From contig NZ_JAAKXW010000003.1 of the NCBI RefSeq assembly GCF_011752045.1, positions 186,001 through 250,000 of the forward strand: 64,000 bases of DNA. The letters run 5' to 3'. Source of the DNA: Microbacterium hydrocarbonoxydans. GTDB lineage: Bacteria > Actinomycetota > Actinomycetes > Actinomycetales > Microbacteriaceae. The position numbers were made by a program, and so were the translations under genes. This document shows positions 16,856 to 25,968 of the stretch, piece after piece. Position 1 is the first letter of the stretch. The number at the start of each line of letters is the position of its first letter. Under the pieces are notes generated by a model. It had not been told where the DNA came from. It saw only the letters and a program-made list of their open reading frames with translations, and ran no database searches.

Positions 16856-18514
16856 ATGGCACAGCTTGAACAGATCGCAGCCCCCGGTTCCGAGTGGTGG
16901 CGCAGTGCGGTCATCTACCAGATCTACCCCCGCTCCTTCGCCGACGCGTCCGGTGACGGCATCGGCGACCTGCCCGGCATCACCAGCCGTCTGGACTCGC
17001 TCAAGGACCTCGGGATCGACGCGATCTGGCTGAGCCCGTTCATGACCAGCCCGCAGCACGACGCCGGCTACGACGTCGCCGACTACCGCGACGTGGACCC
17101 GCTATTCGGCACCCTCGCCGACTTCGACGAGATGCTCGCGCAGGCGCACGCCCGCGGCATCCGCGTGATCGTCGACCTGGTCCCGAACCACTCCTCCGAC
17201 CAGCACCCGTGGTTCCAGGAGGCGCTGAAGGCCGGCCCCGGCAGCCCCGAGCGTGCACGCTACGTCTTCCGCGACGGGCGCGGGAAGAACGGCGAACTCC
17301 CGCCGAACAACTGGGAGTCGGTGTTCGGCGGCGGCATGTGGGAGCGCGTCGTCGAGGCCGACGGCACCCCCGGCCAGTGGTACCTGCACATCTTCGACGC
17401 CACCCAGCCCGACTTCGACTGGACGAACGAGGAGGTCAAGGAGGAGTTCCGCTCCATCCTCCGCTTCTGGCTCGACCGGGGCGTCGACGGCTTCCGCGTC
17501 GACGTGGCGCACGGCATGGTCAAGGAGGCCGGCCTCCCCGACTACGCCCCCGTGGCGGACGCCGACTCCATGGGCGGCAACGACGAGGACGTGCCTTACT
17601 GGGGCCAGGACGGCGTGCACGACATCTACCGCGACTGGCACCAGCTGCTCGCGGAGTACGACGGCGACCGCGCCCTGTGCGGCGAGGCCTGGCTGCCGAC
17701 GCTGAAGCAGACCGCGCTGTGGGTGCGCCCCGACGAGATGCACCAGACGTTCAACTTCCCGTACCTGATGACCGCGTGGGACGCGAAGGCCCTGGGCGAC
17801 GTCATCCGCGAGTCCCTCGACGAGTTCGGCAAGGTCGGCGCCCCGAGCACCTGGGTGCTCTCCAACCACGACACCGTGCGGCACACCACCCGGCTCGCGG
17901 CGACGCGACTTCCCCACGGCGAGGGCATCGGGCCGAAGACTCCGAACAAGCCCGCACCCGAGATCTCCCTGGCCCGCGGCCGCGCCGCGACCACTCTCAT
18001 GCTCGCCCTCCCGGGTTCCGCCTACCTGTACCAGGGCGAGGAGCTGGGCCTTCCCGAGGCGATGGAGATCCCCGACGAGTTCCGTCAGGACCCGACCTGG
18101 TTCCGCACCGAGGGCAAGCGATACGGACGCGACGGATGCCGCGTGCCGCTGCCCTGGGAGGCGGATGCCCCCGCGTTCGGCTTCAACGACACCGGCCTCT
18201 CCTGGCTGCCGCAGCCGGCCGAGTGGGCGGAGTACGCCCGTGACGCGGAGTCGTCCGACCCGACGTCGACACTGGCGCTCTACAAGGAGCTCCTCGCCGC
18301 GCGCCGCGAGCACGGCTTCGGCAACGGCTCCCTGATCTGGGAGGATGCGGGGAAGGATGCCGTGGCCTTCCGTCGCGGAGACGTGCACGTGGTCGCGAAC
18401 CTGGGCACCAAGCCGCTGCCGCTGCCCGCCGGCGCGACCGTGATCCTGAAGAGCCAGCCTTTCGACGGCGACGCCCTTCCGGTCGACACCGCCGTCTGGT
18501 ACACCACGGCCTGA
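16856..18514 (+). CDS. GH13 alpha-glucosidase / oligo-alpha-glucosidase
   Basis: A cytoplasmic retaining enzyme expected to release glucose from alpha-linked oligosaccharides such as maltose, isomaltose or sucrose-type substrates. The 552-aa protein shows YQIYPRSFADASGDGIGDLPGI, the GH13 regions DLVPNHSS, GFRVDVAHG with nucleophile Asp216, GEAW with acid Glu277, and SNHDT with Asp339, then a C-terminal beta domain. No signal peptide is seen. Start ATG 16856; no ribosome-binding site, but TAGCCT lies 6 nt upstream, suggesting leaderless initiation. It is probably controlled by the LacI gene downstream through the operator at 16829. The linkage preference (alpha-1,4 or alpha-1,6) is open. Confidence 0.92.
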   Translation: MAQLEQIAAPGSEWWRSAVIYQIYPRSFADASGDGIGDLPGITSRLDSLKDLGIDAIWLSPFMTSPQHDAGYDVADYRDVDPLFGTLADFDEMLAQAHARGIRVIVDLVPNHSSDQHPWFQEALKAGPGSPERARYVFRDGRGKNGELPPNNWESVFGGGMWERVVEADGTPGQWYLHIFDATQPDFDWTNEEVKEEFRSILRFWLDRGVDGFRVDVAHGMVKEAGLPDYAPVADADSMGGNDEDVPYWGQDGVHDIYRDWHQLLAEYDGDRALCGEAWLPTLKQTALWVRPDEMHQTFNFPYLMTAWDAKALGDVIRESLDEFGKVGAPSTWVLSNHDTVRHTTRLAATRLPHGEGIGPKTPNKPAPEISLARGRAATTLMLALPGSAYLYQGEELGLPEAMEIPDEFRQDPTWFRTEGKRYGRDGCRVPLPWEADAPAFGFNDTGLSWLPQPAEWAEYARDAESSDPTSTLALYKELLAARREHGFGNGSLIWEDAGKDAVAFRRGDVHVVANLGTKPLPLPAGATVILKSQPFDGDALPVDTAVWYTTA

Positions 18515-18530
18515 TCAGCACACACCATCC

Positions 18531-18591
18531 GCTCCGGTATGAGTTCCTGCGGCCTTCCGGCCTCGAACACGACGAGAACTCATACCGGAGC
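18531..18591. repeat. 15-bp inverted repeat between GH13 and lacI-type genes
   Basis: gctccggtatgagtt (18531-18545) and its exact complement aactcataccggagc (18577-18591) enclose 31 nt holding a smaller ggcc-ttcc-ggcc hairpin. It probably acts as a terminator or RNA structure separating the GH13 message from the regulator. The second arm ends just before the regulator's AGGAGGA ribosome site, so pairing could also hide that site. Confidence 0.6.
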
Positions 18592-18614
18592 AGGAGGATC
18601 GAGGAAGGAAACCC

Positions 18615-19622
18615 ATGGCGAGCATCGATGAGGTCGCCCGGCTCGCCGGGGTCTCCACGGCGACCGTATCCCGGGCCCTGAGCGGGCGAGGGCACGTCTC
18701 GGAGTCCGCGCGCCAGCGCGTGCAGGAGGCGGCGTCCTCGCTCGGCTACGTCGTGTCCTCGCGCGCCTCGAGCCTCGCCTCCGGGCGCACCCGGAACGTC
18801 GGCGTCGTCGTGCCGTTCCTCGACCGCTGGTTCTTCAGCACCGTGCTCTCCGGGGTGTCCTCGGCGCTGATGCGCGAGGGCTACGACATCACGCTCTACA
18901 ACATCACCGCCGACAAGGACGTGCGCCGGCACGTGTTCGACACGTTCCTGCGCCGGCAGCGGGTGGATGCCGTGATCGCCGTCTCGATCGAGCTCGACGA
19001 GGGCGAGACGCAGCAGCTGCTCGACCTCGGGCTCCCGGTGATCGCGATCGGCGGCCCGAACCCGAAGCTCGACACCCTCACGGTCGACGACCTCGCCGTC
19101 GCCCAGCTCGCCACCGAGCACCTCATCGGACTCGGGCACCGCGACATAGCCCACATCGGCGCGAACCCCGAGTTCGACCAGGACTTCCACATCCCGACCA
19201 ACCGCCGCCAGGGCTTCGAGAGGGCGCTGGCCAAGGCCGGCATCCCGCTGAACCCCGCGTTCCTGGAACCCGCCGACTTCACCGTCGAGGGCGGGTACCG
19301 CGCCGCGAAGCAGCTGCTCGGCCGTCCCGGCCCCCGCCCGACGGCCGTGTTCGCGGCGTCCGACGAGATGGCCATCGGCGCGATCCTCGCCGCCCGCGAC
19401 CTCGGCTTCCGCGTGCCGGAGGACCTCTCGATCGTCGGCATCGACGGCCACGAGCTCGGCGAGTTCTTCAAGCTGACGACGGTCGACCAGTTCCCGCTCG
19501 GCCAGGGCGAGCGGGCGGCGGATGCCGTGCTCGCGAAGCTCGCCGAGGACGGCGCCACCCGCGTCCCGGCCGCGCTCCCGTACGAGCTGAACGTCCGCGG
19601 CACGACCGCACGGCTGCAGTAG
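18615..19622 (+). CDS. LacI-family transcriptional regulator of the GH13 gene
   Basis: A sugar-responsive repressor of 335 aa. The helix-turn-helix ASIDEVARLAGVSTATVSRALSGRGHVS (2-29) is followed by the hinge (SRASSLASGRTRNVGVVVP) and an effector domain (AAKQLLGRPGPRPTAVFAASDEMAIGAI, IVGIDGHELGEF). It sits 100 bp downstream of the GH13 alpha-glucosidase on the same strand, and a perfect LacI-type palindrome lies on that gene's promoter, so a local regulator role is likely. The effector, probably a glucose-containing sugar, is inferred. GAGGAAGGA precedes ATG 18615. Confidence 0.87.
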   Translation: MASIDEVARLAGVSTATVSRALSGRGHVSESARQRVQEAASSLGYVVSSRASSLASGRTRNVGVVVPFLDRWFFSTVLSGVSSALMREGYDITLYNITADKDVRRHVFDTFLRRQRVDAVIAVSIELDEGETQQLLDLGLPVIAIGGPNPKLDTLTVDDLAVAQLATEHLIGLGHRDIAHIGANPEFDQDFHIPTNRRQGFERALAKAGIPLNPAFLEPADFTVEGGYRAAKQLLGRPGPRPTAVFAASDEMAIGAILAARDLGFRVPEDLSIVGIDGHELGEFFKLTTVDQFPLGQGERAADAVLAKLAEDGATRVPAALPYELNVRGTTARLQ

Positions 19623-19776
19623 GAGCGCGGCGGACTCGATCCCGTCTTCACCGGTACTCGGACGCCGGAAGCGACAGGCATCCAATGCGGGTGGAACGAA
19701 CTCGGCGTCACCGGCCCGATTCCAGTCCCGGCATCGCGCCGAGGCTGATCGCCCGGGTCCAGCTCAGGTCGCGACC

Positions 19777-19828
19777 CCGTAAGGATTCCGTCAGGACCGC
19801 AGCCGATGCCGTAGGGATGGCGTGAAGA
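19777..19828. promoter_or_regulatory. Composite direct-repeat element upstream of ktrB (K site A)
   Basis: Two 20-bp units, ccgtaaggattccgtcagga at 19777-19796 and ccgtagggatggcgtgaaga at 19809-19828, have starts 32 bp apart. Each unit holds two CCGT/GCGT half-sites 11 bp apart. Almost the same element is found before kimA and before the KdpD-like kinase gene. A TAAGGT -10 box (19856-19861) follows 27 bp later, without a good -35, as expected for an activated promoter. The rest of the 246-bp gap 19623-19868 holds nothing else I can name. Confidence 0.75.
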
Positions 19829-19868
19829 TGCCGAGCAGGCATGCCCCCTCGCGCGTAAGGTCGTCGGA

Positions 19869-21230
19869 GTGATCCTGGCCGAACGCATCCCCGCTCCTCG
19901 CCGTCCTCGGCATCTCGCCCCGGCGCAGACGATCGCGGCCGGCTTCGGCTCCGTGATACTCCTCGGCACCGTGCTGCTCATGCTGCCGGCATCATCGGCC
20001 GCGGGCCGCTGGACGGGTTTCGTGGAGGCTCTGTTCACGTCGACGTCCGCGGTCTGCGTGACCGGGCTGATCGTCGTCGACACACCCGTGTACTGGAGCC
20101 CCTTCGGCAAGATCGTCATCCTGCTGCTCATCCAGCTCGGCGGGCTGGGGATCATGCTGCTCGCCTCGCTCGTCGGGCTCGCGCTGGCTCGCCGCCTGTC
20201 GGTGCGATCGCGTATCGTCACCAGCGCGGAGACGAAGTCGCCCGGCACCGGCGACGTCCGTGGCGTCGCCGCCGGCATCCTGGTGACGACGCTGACGATC
20301 GAGGCCGTCGTCGCCCTCCTGCTGTTCGTCCGCTTCTTCGCGGGCTACGGCTATGACCCGGGTCGCGCGGCCTGGCACGCGATCTTCCACGCCGTCTCCT
20401 CGTTCAACAACGCCGGGTTCGCGCTCTACACCGACAGCCTGATGGGCTTCGTGGCGGACCCGTGGATCATGTTCCCGATCTGCGCCGCCATCATCCTCGG
20501 CGGCGTCGGCTTCCCGGTGCTCCGGCAGCTGCGTCGCGAGCTGCGGCGTCCGCTGCACTGGACGATGAACACCCGAGTGGTCCTCGTCACCACGGCGGCG
20601 CTGCTGGCTCTCGGGATGCTGGCGGTCACCGTCATCGAGTGGGGCAACCCGCGCACCCTCGGCGCCCTCGACCCGTGGTCCCGGCTGCTCGCCGGCTTCA
20701 CCTACTCGGTGCAGGCCCGTACGGCCGGCTTCAACTCGATCGACATCGCGCAGCTGCACGATGAGACCTGGCTCGTCACCGACGTGCTCATGTTCATCGG
20801 CGGCGGACCTGCGGGCACCGCGGGCGGCATCAAGGTGACCACGTTCGCCGTGCTGTTCTTCATCATGTGGACGGAACTGCGCGGCGGCACCGCGGTGAAC
20901 GTGTTCGGCAAGCGTCTCTCGCGCGCCGTGCACAGGGAGGCGATCACCGTCGTTCTCGTCGCGATCGGGGCGGTGATGGCCGGTGTCATCGCGATCCTGG
21001 CGCTGACCGATCTCGACCTTGACAAGGTGCTGTTCGAGGCGGTGTCGGCCTTCGGCACGGTGGGCCTGTCGACGGGCATCACCGCCGCGCTCCCTCCTGC
21101 CGCCCAGCTCATCCTCGTGCTGCTGATGTTCCTGGGCCGACTCGGCCCGCTGACCCTCGGTTCAGCGCTCGCCCTCCGTGAGCGCCGGATCGCCTACGAG
21201 CTGCCCAAGGAGCGACCGGCGATCGGCTGA
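19869..21230 (+). CDS. ktrB: KtrB/TrkH-type potassium channel subunit
   Basis: The membrane pore of a Ktr-type potassium (possibly sodium-coupled) uptake system. The 453-aa protein has the four-fold membrane-pore-membrane layout, with selectivity-loop sequences TSTSAVCVTGLIV, SSFNNAGFALY, ARTAGFNSIDI and AFGTVGLSTGI carrying the conserved glycines. GTG 19869 is taken as the start; TAAGGT ends 7 nt upstream and there is no clear ribosome site, so translation is probably leaderless. ktrA follows after 30 nt. The composite repeat upstream suggests control by the KdpDE-like pair at 48.9-51.1 kb. Confidence 0.92.
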   Translation: MILAERIPAPRRPRHLAPAQTIAAGFGSVILLGTVLLMLPASSAAGRWTGFVEALFTSTSAVCVTGLIVVDTPVYWSPFGKIVILLLIQLGGLGIMLLASLVGLALARRLSVRSRIVTSAETKSPGTGDVRGVAAGILVTTLTIEAVVALLLFVRFFAGYGYDPGRAAWHAIFHAVSSFNNAGFALYTDSLMGFVADPWIMFPICAAIILGGVGFPVLRQLRRELRRPLHWTMNTRVVLVTTAALLALGMLAVTVIEWGNPRTLGALDPWSRLLAGFTYSVQARTAGFNSIDIAQLHDETWLVTDVLMFIGGGPAGTAGGIKVTTFAVLFFIMWTELRGGTAVNVFGKRLSRAVHREAITVVLVAIGAVMAGVIAILALTDLDLDKVLFEAVSAFGTVGLSTGITAALPPAAQLILVLLMFLGRLGPLTLGSALALRERRIAYELPKERPAIG

Positions 21231-21260
21231 TCGCGGACGCTCGTGCAGAAAGGACCCTCC

Positions 21261-21956
21261 TTGCGAAACTTCCTCTCCTTCGGCCACGACGCCCGCCGCA
21301 TCGCGGAGGCCGACTCCGTCGCAGTGATCGGACTCGGCCGGTTCGGCACCTCGCTCGCTCTGGAACTCATGGCGTCGGGCACCGAGGTGCTCGGCATCGA
21401 TGGCGACGAGGACGTCGTGCAGTCCCTCAACGGGGAGCTCACCCAGGTCGTGCGCGCCGACTCGACGAAGCTCGAGGTGCTCCGCCAGCTCGCCGTGGAC
21501 GAGTTCGACCGCGTCGTCGTCGCGATCGGCAGCGACATCACCGCCTCCATCCTCACCGCCTCGCTGCTGCTGCAGCTCGAGGTGCCGGTCATCTGGGCGA
21601 AGGCCCTCGACGAGCGACACGGTGCCGTGCTGGAGCAGCTCGGGGTGCACCGTGTGATCTACCCGGAGAAGGACATGGGCCGCCGGGTCGCGCATCTCGT
21701 GCGCGGTGCCGCGGCTGACTACCTCGAGATCGACAAGGGATTCGCCGTCGTGAAGACGATCGCCCCGCGTGCTCTGCACGGCGTCACTCTGGCCGAGGCC
21801 GGGGTGCGGGCCGAGCACGGCATCACGGTCGCAGCGCACCGCTCGGAGGCGGGCTCGTGGGCGAACGCGGCCCCTGAGACGGTGCTGCAGGCCGGTGACA
21901 CGGTGCTCATCGTCGGGCCCATCGAGAAGGTCGAGCGCTTCGCGCAGCTCCGGTGA
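21261..21956 (+). CDS. ktrA: KtrA/TrkA-type cytoplasmic gating subunit
   Basis: The regulatory RCK subunit that binds nucleotide and opens KtrB. The 231-aa protein has the Rossmann loop VIGLGRFGTSLA near residues 20-31, the acidic end of the second strand (VLGIDGDEDVV) and a C-terminal RCK_C domain (GVTLAEAGVRAEHGITVAA; LQAGDTVLIVGP). TTG 21261 is preferred because AGAAAGGA lies 6 nt upstream; GTG 21243 would place that site inside the gene. It forms a two-gene operon with ktrB. Confidence 0.9.
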   Translation: MRNFLSFGHDARRIAEADSVAVIGLGRFGTSLALELMASGTEVLGIDGDEDVVQSLNGELTQVVRADSTKLEVLRQLAVDEFDRVVVAIGSDITASILTASLLLQLEVPVIWAKALDERHGAVLEQLGVHRVIYPEKDMGRRVAHLVRGAAADYLEIDKGFAVVKTIAPRALHGVTLAEAGVRAEHGITVAAHRSEAGSWANAAPETVLQAGDTVLIVGPIEKVERFAQLR

Positions 21957-21978
21957 GAGCCGCCGAGTCCGCAAGGGG

Positions 21979-22007
21979 TTGACGCTGCCTGAACAAGTGT
22001 TTAGCAT
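21979..22007 (+). promoter_or_regulatory. Promoter and probable autoregulatory operator of the TetR gene
   Basis: TTGACG (21979-21984), a 17-bp spacer and TAGCAT (22002-22007), ending 7 nt before the ATG. The spacer holds an imperfect palindrome, TGAACA-AG-TGTTTA (21990-22003), placed for self-repression. Confidence 0.65.
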
Positions 22008-22014
22008 CCTGAAC

Positions 22015-22704
22015 ATGCGGTCAGCATCCGACGATCTGACGACGCGCGCACGAATCCGCGACGCGGCGGTCGGGCTGTTCGCCCGCCAGGGGTTCGCGCG
22101 GACGAGCCTGCGTCAGATCGCCGAGGATGCCGGCGTGAGCGCCGCTCTGATCGTGCATCACTTCGGCAGCAAGGAGGGGCTTCGCGAGGAATGCGACCGG
22201 TTCGTCGTGCACTCCATGCTCGACGACAAGGAAGAGCTGATGGGAGCCGACGCCGCGGCGATGATGCGCGCGGCGCTCGACTCGCCGGAGAGGTACGGAC
22301 CCATGCTCGACTACCTGTCGCGCATGCTCACCGAGGACACCGACGCCTCCGACCGCCTGTTCGACGCCTTCCTGACCGGCACGCGGCGGATGATGCAGGG
22401 CCAGATCGCCGCGGGGCTGATGCGAGAGCCGTCCGACCTGGAGGCGACCGCCGCCTACCTCACGCTGTACGGTCTCGGACCGGTCGTCCTCCAGCGTCAG
22501 CTCACCCGTGCCTTCGGGGAGACGCGGCTGTCAGTCGCCCTGCTGGAGCGTTCCACCCTCCCCGTGCTGGAGATGTTCACGCACGGCCTGTACACGGACG
22601 ACCGCCTGCTCGTGGCGGCGCGCGAGGCATTGGGGCGGCGGTCGGGACCGCGTTCGGACAAGGGCGAGAACGACCCGAATCAGGACCCGGATCCGCCACG
22701 CTGA
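22015..22704 (+). CDS. TetR-family regulator of the adjacent ABC exporter
   Basis: A 229-aa repressor-type protein. The N-terminal helix-turn-helix is RIRDAAVGLFARQGFARTSLRQIAEDAGVSAALIVHHFGSKEGLREECDRFV (about residues 10-60, quoted here as a family pattern split by position: RIRDAAVGLFARQGF, then TSLRQIAEDAGVSAAL, then IVHHFGSKEGL). The C-terminal ligand domain is unassigned. ATG 22015 lies 7 nt after TAGCAT, so the message is probably leaderless. It precedes an ABC ATPase and permease by 48 bp, the common layout of drug-exporter operons. Confidence 0.88.
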   Translation: MRSASDDLTTRARIRDAAVGLFARQGFARTSLRQIAEDAGVSAALIVHHFGSKEGLREECDRFVVHSMLDDKEELMGADAAAMMRAALDSPERYGPMLDYLSRMLTEDTDASDRLFDAFLTGTRRMMQGQIAAGLMREPSDLEATAAYLTLYGLGPVVLQRQLTRAFGETRLSVALLERSTLPVLEMFTHGLYTDDRLLVAAREALGRRSGPRSDKGENDPNQDPDPPR

Positions 22705-22752
22705 GGCGCGCTCCGTGACCCTGATCGTCCCCATCTGAAAGGAGCAGGGACT

Positions 22753-23691
22753 GTGACCCCTGCCATCGACCTCATCGACCTGCACAAGAGATACGGGCGC
22801 CGCACCGCGGTCGACTCGCTGAGCCTCACCGTGGAACCCGGCACCGTGTTCGGCCTGATCGGCCCGAACGGCGCAGGCAAGACCACCACCCTCCGCCTGA
22901 TCCTCGACATCATCCGTCCGACCTCCGGTGCGGTACGCGTCCTCGGAGAGGATCCCCGATCCGGCGGTCCCTCGCTGCGCCGGCGCATCGGCTTCGTCCC
23001 CGGGGAGCTCCGTCTCGACGGGCGCATGACCGGCAGGCGCCTGCTCGACTTCTACACCGGGGTGTCCGGCCCCGTGCCGGCCGGGCGGATCGACCGGCTC
23101 TCGGCGCGGCTCGGCCTCGATCTGACGCGTCGCGTCGGCACTCTGTCGAAGGGGAACAAGCAGAAGCTCGGCATCGTCCAGGCGTTCATGCACGAGCCGG
23201 AGCTGCTCGTGCTCGACGAGCCCACCAGCGGGCTGGACCCCCTCGTGCAGCGGGAGTTCCTCCAGCTCGTGCGCGAGGCGCGGGATCGAGGGCAGACCGT
23301 GCTGCTGAGTTCTCACGTGCTCAGCGAGATCCAGCAGGCCGCCGACACGGTGGCGGTCCTCAGCGCCGGCCGCCTCGTCGCCGAGGGCGATGTCTCCTCG
23401 CTCCGCCTCGGCGCCGTCCGCCGGGTCCGGGCGGGTTTCGACGACGTCGACGCGGAGGAGCTGCGCCGGGAGCTGCAGCTCATCCCGCATCTCGCCGACG
23501 TGGAGATCACCCGGGCCGACGGCTCCGCCCGGCTCTCCGCGACCGTGGAGGGCGACATCGACCCCTTCGTCAAGACGATCGCCCGCCACCGGCTCACCGA
23601 CCTCTCCGTCGAGGAGCCGGATCTCGAGGAGTCGGTGCTCCGGCTCTACGGAAGTCCGCACCCGTCGGCGGAGGAGGCCGGTCATGCGTAG
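22753..23691 (+). CDS. ABC exporter ATPase
   Basis: The nucleotide-binding subunit of an ABC-2-type exporter, probably for a drug or antibiotic. The 312-aa protein has Walker A GPNGAGKTTT, the signature LSKGNKQK (a variant of LSGGQ common in this exporter class), Walker B LLVLDEPTSGLD and the switch His in LLSSHVLSE. About 80 residues follow the ATPase core, as in DrrA-like proteins. GTG 22753 is preceded by AAAGGAG. Its end overlaps the permease gene by 8 nt. Confidence 0.92.
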   Translation: MTPAIDLIDLHKRYGRRTAVDSLSLTVEPGTVFGLIGPNGAGKTTTLRLILDIIRPTSGAVRVLGEDPRSGGPSLRRRIGFVPGELRLDGRMTGRRLLDFYTGVSGPVPAGRIDRLSARLGLDLTRRVGTLSKGNKQKLGIVQAFMHEPELLVLDEPTSGLDPLVQREFLQLVREARDRGQTVLLSSHVLSEIQQAADTVAVLSAGRLVAEGDVSSLRLGAVRRVRAGFDDVDAEELRRELQLIPHLADVEITRADGSARLSATVEGDIDPFVKTIARHRLTDLSVEEPDLEESVLRLYGSPHPSAEEAGHA

Positions 23692-24484
23692 GCCGCTTGC
23701 GACGCTTCGACGCGAGCACCGCGAGACGTGGCGCAGCCTCCTCGGCTGGACGATCGGCGTGGCCGGGGTTCTCTTCATGTACCTGCCGCTGTTCCCGAGC
23801 ATCGGCGGCGGCGGCCAGATGCAGCAGATCGTCGACAGTCTGCCGGCCGAGCTCGTGAAGACGCTCGGCTACGACCTTATCGGCACCGGCGCGGGTTACG
23901 CGCAGAGCACGTTCTACGGGCTGATCGGGTTCCTGCTGCTCACCATCGCCGCGATCGGCTGGGGCGCCGAAGCCATCGCCGGCACGGAGGAGTCGGGCCG
24001 TCTCGAGCTCGATCTCGCCCACGGGATCGGCCGGGTGCCCTACGCGCTCGAGATGGCGGTCGCCATGCTGATCCGCCTCGCCTGGCTCGGCGCCTTCGCC
24101 GGAGTCCTGGTGCTCGCCCTGAACGAGTCCGCGTCGCTCGGAATCGAGCCTTCACGGATCCTCGACGCCACGATCGCCCTCGTCGGCGTCACGATGCTCT
24201 CCGGCGCCCTCGCACTGTTCGTCGGCGCCCTGACGGGTCGCCGCAGCCGCGGGGTCGCCGCAGGTGCCGGGATCGCGGTCGCCGGGTACGCGTTCAACGC
24301 GATCGCGAATCAGGTGGAGGATGCCGAATGGCTGCGCCTCCTCTCCCCGTACTCCTGGGCCTATCACCGGCCTCCGCTCACCGAGGGGCTCGATCCGGCC
24401 GGCTGCGCCGCTCTCTGGGCGGGCGTCGCGGTGCTCGTGACCGGGAGCGCCTGGGTGCTGCATCGAAGGGACGTCGTGGGCTGA
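23684..24484 (+). CDS. ABC-2-type exporter permease
   Basis: The membrane subunit paired with the preceding ATPase, 266 aa with about six membrane segments (LLGWTIGVAGVLFMYLPLFP, STFYGLIGFLLLTIAAIGWGA, LDATIALVGVTMLSGALALFVG, AAGAGIAVAGYAFNAIA and a C-terminal span). The start is ATG 23684 behind GGAGGAGG, overlapping the ATPase stop. Many such permeases have two halves and about 530 aa; this is a half-length form and may dimerise. The substrate is unknown. Confidence 0.85.
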   Translation: MRRPLATLRREHRETWRSLLGWTIGVAGVLFMYLPLFPSIGGGGQMQQIVDSLPAELVKTLGYDLIGTGAGYAQSTFYGLIGFLLLTIAAIGWGAEAIAGTEESGRLELDLAHGIGRVPYALEMAVAMLIRLAWLGAFAGVLVLALNESASLGIEPSRILDATIALVGVTMLSGALALFVGALTGRRSRGVAAGAGIAVAGYAFNAIANQVEDAEWLRLLSPYSWAYHRPPLTEGLDPAGCAALWAGVAVLVTGSAWVLHRRDVVG

Positions 24485-24529
24485 ACCGGCGGTCGAGGGG
24501 CTCCGCGCCGCGCCCGCGCGGCGTCGGGC

Positions 24530-25858
24530 CTACTCGCCTCGCTCGTAGACGTCGGGGATCCCGTCGGCATCCTCGTCGACGGCGTCCTGCTCCTCGATCA
24601 GCCGGTAGTGGCGGTTGCGCAGGCCGAGGATGACGGATGCCGTCAGGGCGGCGAGCACCGACGCGAGCAGGATCGCGACCTTGGCCGCGTCGTGCTCGAC
24701 GCCTCGGGGGAAGCTCAGCTCGGCGATGAGGAGGGACACCGTGAACCCGATCCCCGCGAGGACGCCGACGCCGATGAGGTCGATCCAGCCGAGGCCGTCG
24801 CTCATCCTGCTGCGGGTGATCCTCGTGGTGAGCCAGGTGGTGAGGACGATGCCGACGGGCTTGCCGAGCACCAGCGCGCAGACGATCGCGATCGTCACCG
24901 GGTGCGTGATCGTCTCGATCAGGCCATCTCCCGCGAAGGCGACTCCGGCGGCGAAGAACGCGAAGACGGGCACGGCGAAGCCGGCGGAGAGAGGGCGGAA
25001 GCGATGCTCGAACTCCTCGGCCAGGCCGGCATCCTCGACGCCGTCGTCGCCTGTCGCGTGAGAGCGGACCGGGATCATGAAGCCGAGCAGGACGCCGGCG
25101 ATGGTCGCATGGATGCCCGACGCATGCACGAACGCCCAGACGACGATGCCGACCGGGAGGAGGATCAGCCAGGCGGCGAACCGGTTGCGGAGGAAGAACC
25201 CGCGGCGGCGCTGAGCGAGGACCGCATAGAGGGCGAGGGCGAGGATCGCCCCCGGTATCGGCATCGGATCGAGGTCGTCGGTGTAGAAGACGGCGATGAT
25301 GACGATCGCGATGAGGTCGTCGACGACCGCCAGGGTGAGCAGGAAGAGACGGAGCCGTGCAGGCAGGTGCGAGCCGATGATCGCGAGCACCGCCACGGCG
25401 AAGGCGATGTCGGTCGCGGTGGGCACCGCCCAGCCTCTCAGCAGTTCGGGCTGCGGACCCACGATGATCATGTAGATCACCGCGGGAACGACCACACCGC
25501 CGACGGCCGCCGTGACCGGGACGATGGCCCTGCGGATGTCGCGGAGGTCGCCCACCGTGAACTCCCGCTTCAGCTCGAGACCGACGAGGAAGAAGAAGAT
25601 CGCGAGCAGCCCGTCGGCCGCCCAGGCACCCAGGCTGAGCCGGAGATGCCACGGCTCGTAGCCGAACTCGAGATCGCGCAGCGCGAAGTAGCTGTCGGCG
25701 AAGGGCGAGTTCGACCAGATGAGCGCGATCGCGGCCATGGCCACGAGCAGGATGCCGCCGACGCTCTCCCTGCGCAGCAGCGCGCCGATGCGCACGACCT
25801 CGCGGTGGCTGCCACGCGTGGGGAAGACGGAGGAACGGGAAACGGGGGATTCAGCCAT
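24530..25858 (-). CDS. nhaA: Na+/H+ antiporter NhaA
   Basis: Exports sodium in exchange for protons to control internal sodium and pH. The 442-aa protein has the NhaA blocks [45 protein letters not shown] and the paired ion-binding aspartates in [13 protein letters not shown], plus [15 protein letters not shown]. About 11-12 membrane segments are present. Start ATG 25858 with GGAG 8 nt upstream. The C-terminus carries [12 protein letters not shown], which resembles a short calcium-binding DxDxDG loop and is not part of the core family. The potassium genes nearby suggest an ion-homeostasis neighbourhood. Confidence 0.93.
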   Translation of the reverse strand: MAESPVSRSSVFPTRGSHREVVRIGALLRRESVGGILLVAMAAIALIWSNSPFADSYFALRDLEFGYEPWHLRLSLGAWAADGLLAIFFFLVGLELKREFTVGDLRDIRRAIVPVTAAVGGVVVPAVIYMIIVGPQPELLRGWAVPTATDIAFAVAVLAIIGSHLPARLRLFLLTLAVVDDLIAIVIIAVFYTDDLDPMPIPGAILALALYAVLAQRRRGFFLRNRFAAWLILLPVGIVVWAFVHASGIHATIAGVLLGFMIPVRSHATGDDGVEDAGLAEEFEHRFRPLSAGFAVPVFAFFAAGVAFAGDGLIETITHPVTIAIVCALVLGKPVGIVLTTWLTTRITRSRMSDGLGWIDLIGVGVLAGIGFTVSLLIAELSFPRGVEHDAAKVAILLASVLAALTASVILGLRNRHYRLIEEQDAVDEDADGIPDVYERGE

Positions 25859-25968
25859 GTGAGTGCTCCGAGGTGTCGACGGACGGCGTTGTCGACCAGG
25901 CTTCCCGACGCTCCGCGTCCACCCTACCGCGGGTGGGGCGCGCTCGTCGCGACGGCTAGGCTCGGGCC

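Noticed and set aside
19623-19776. A c-di-AMP riboswitch before ktrB
   Set aside because: Potassium genes often carry one, but I could not recognise the conserved core, and the probable leaderless start leaves no room for it in the message.
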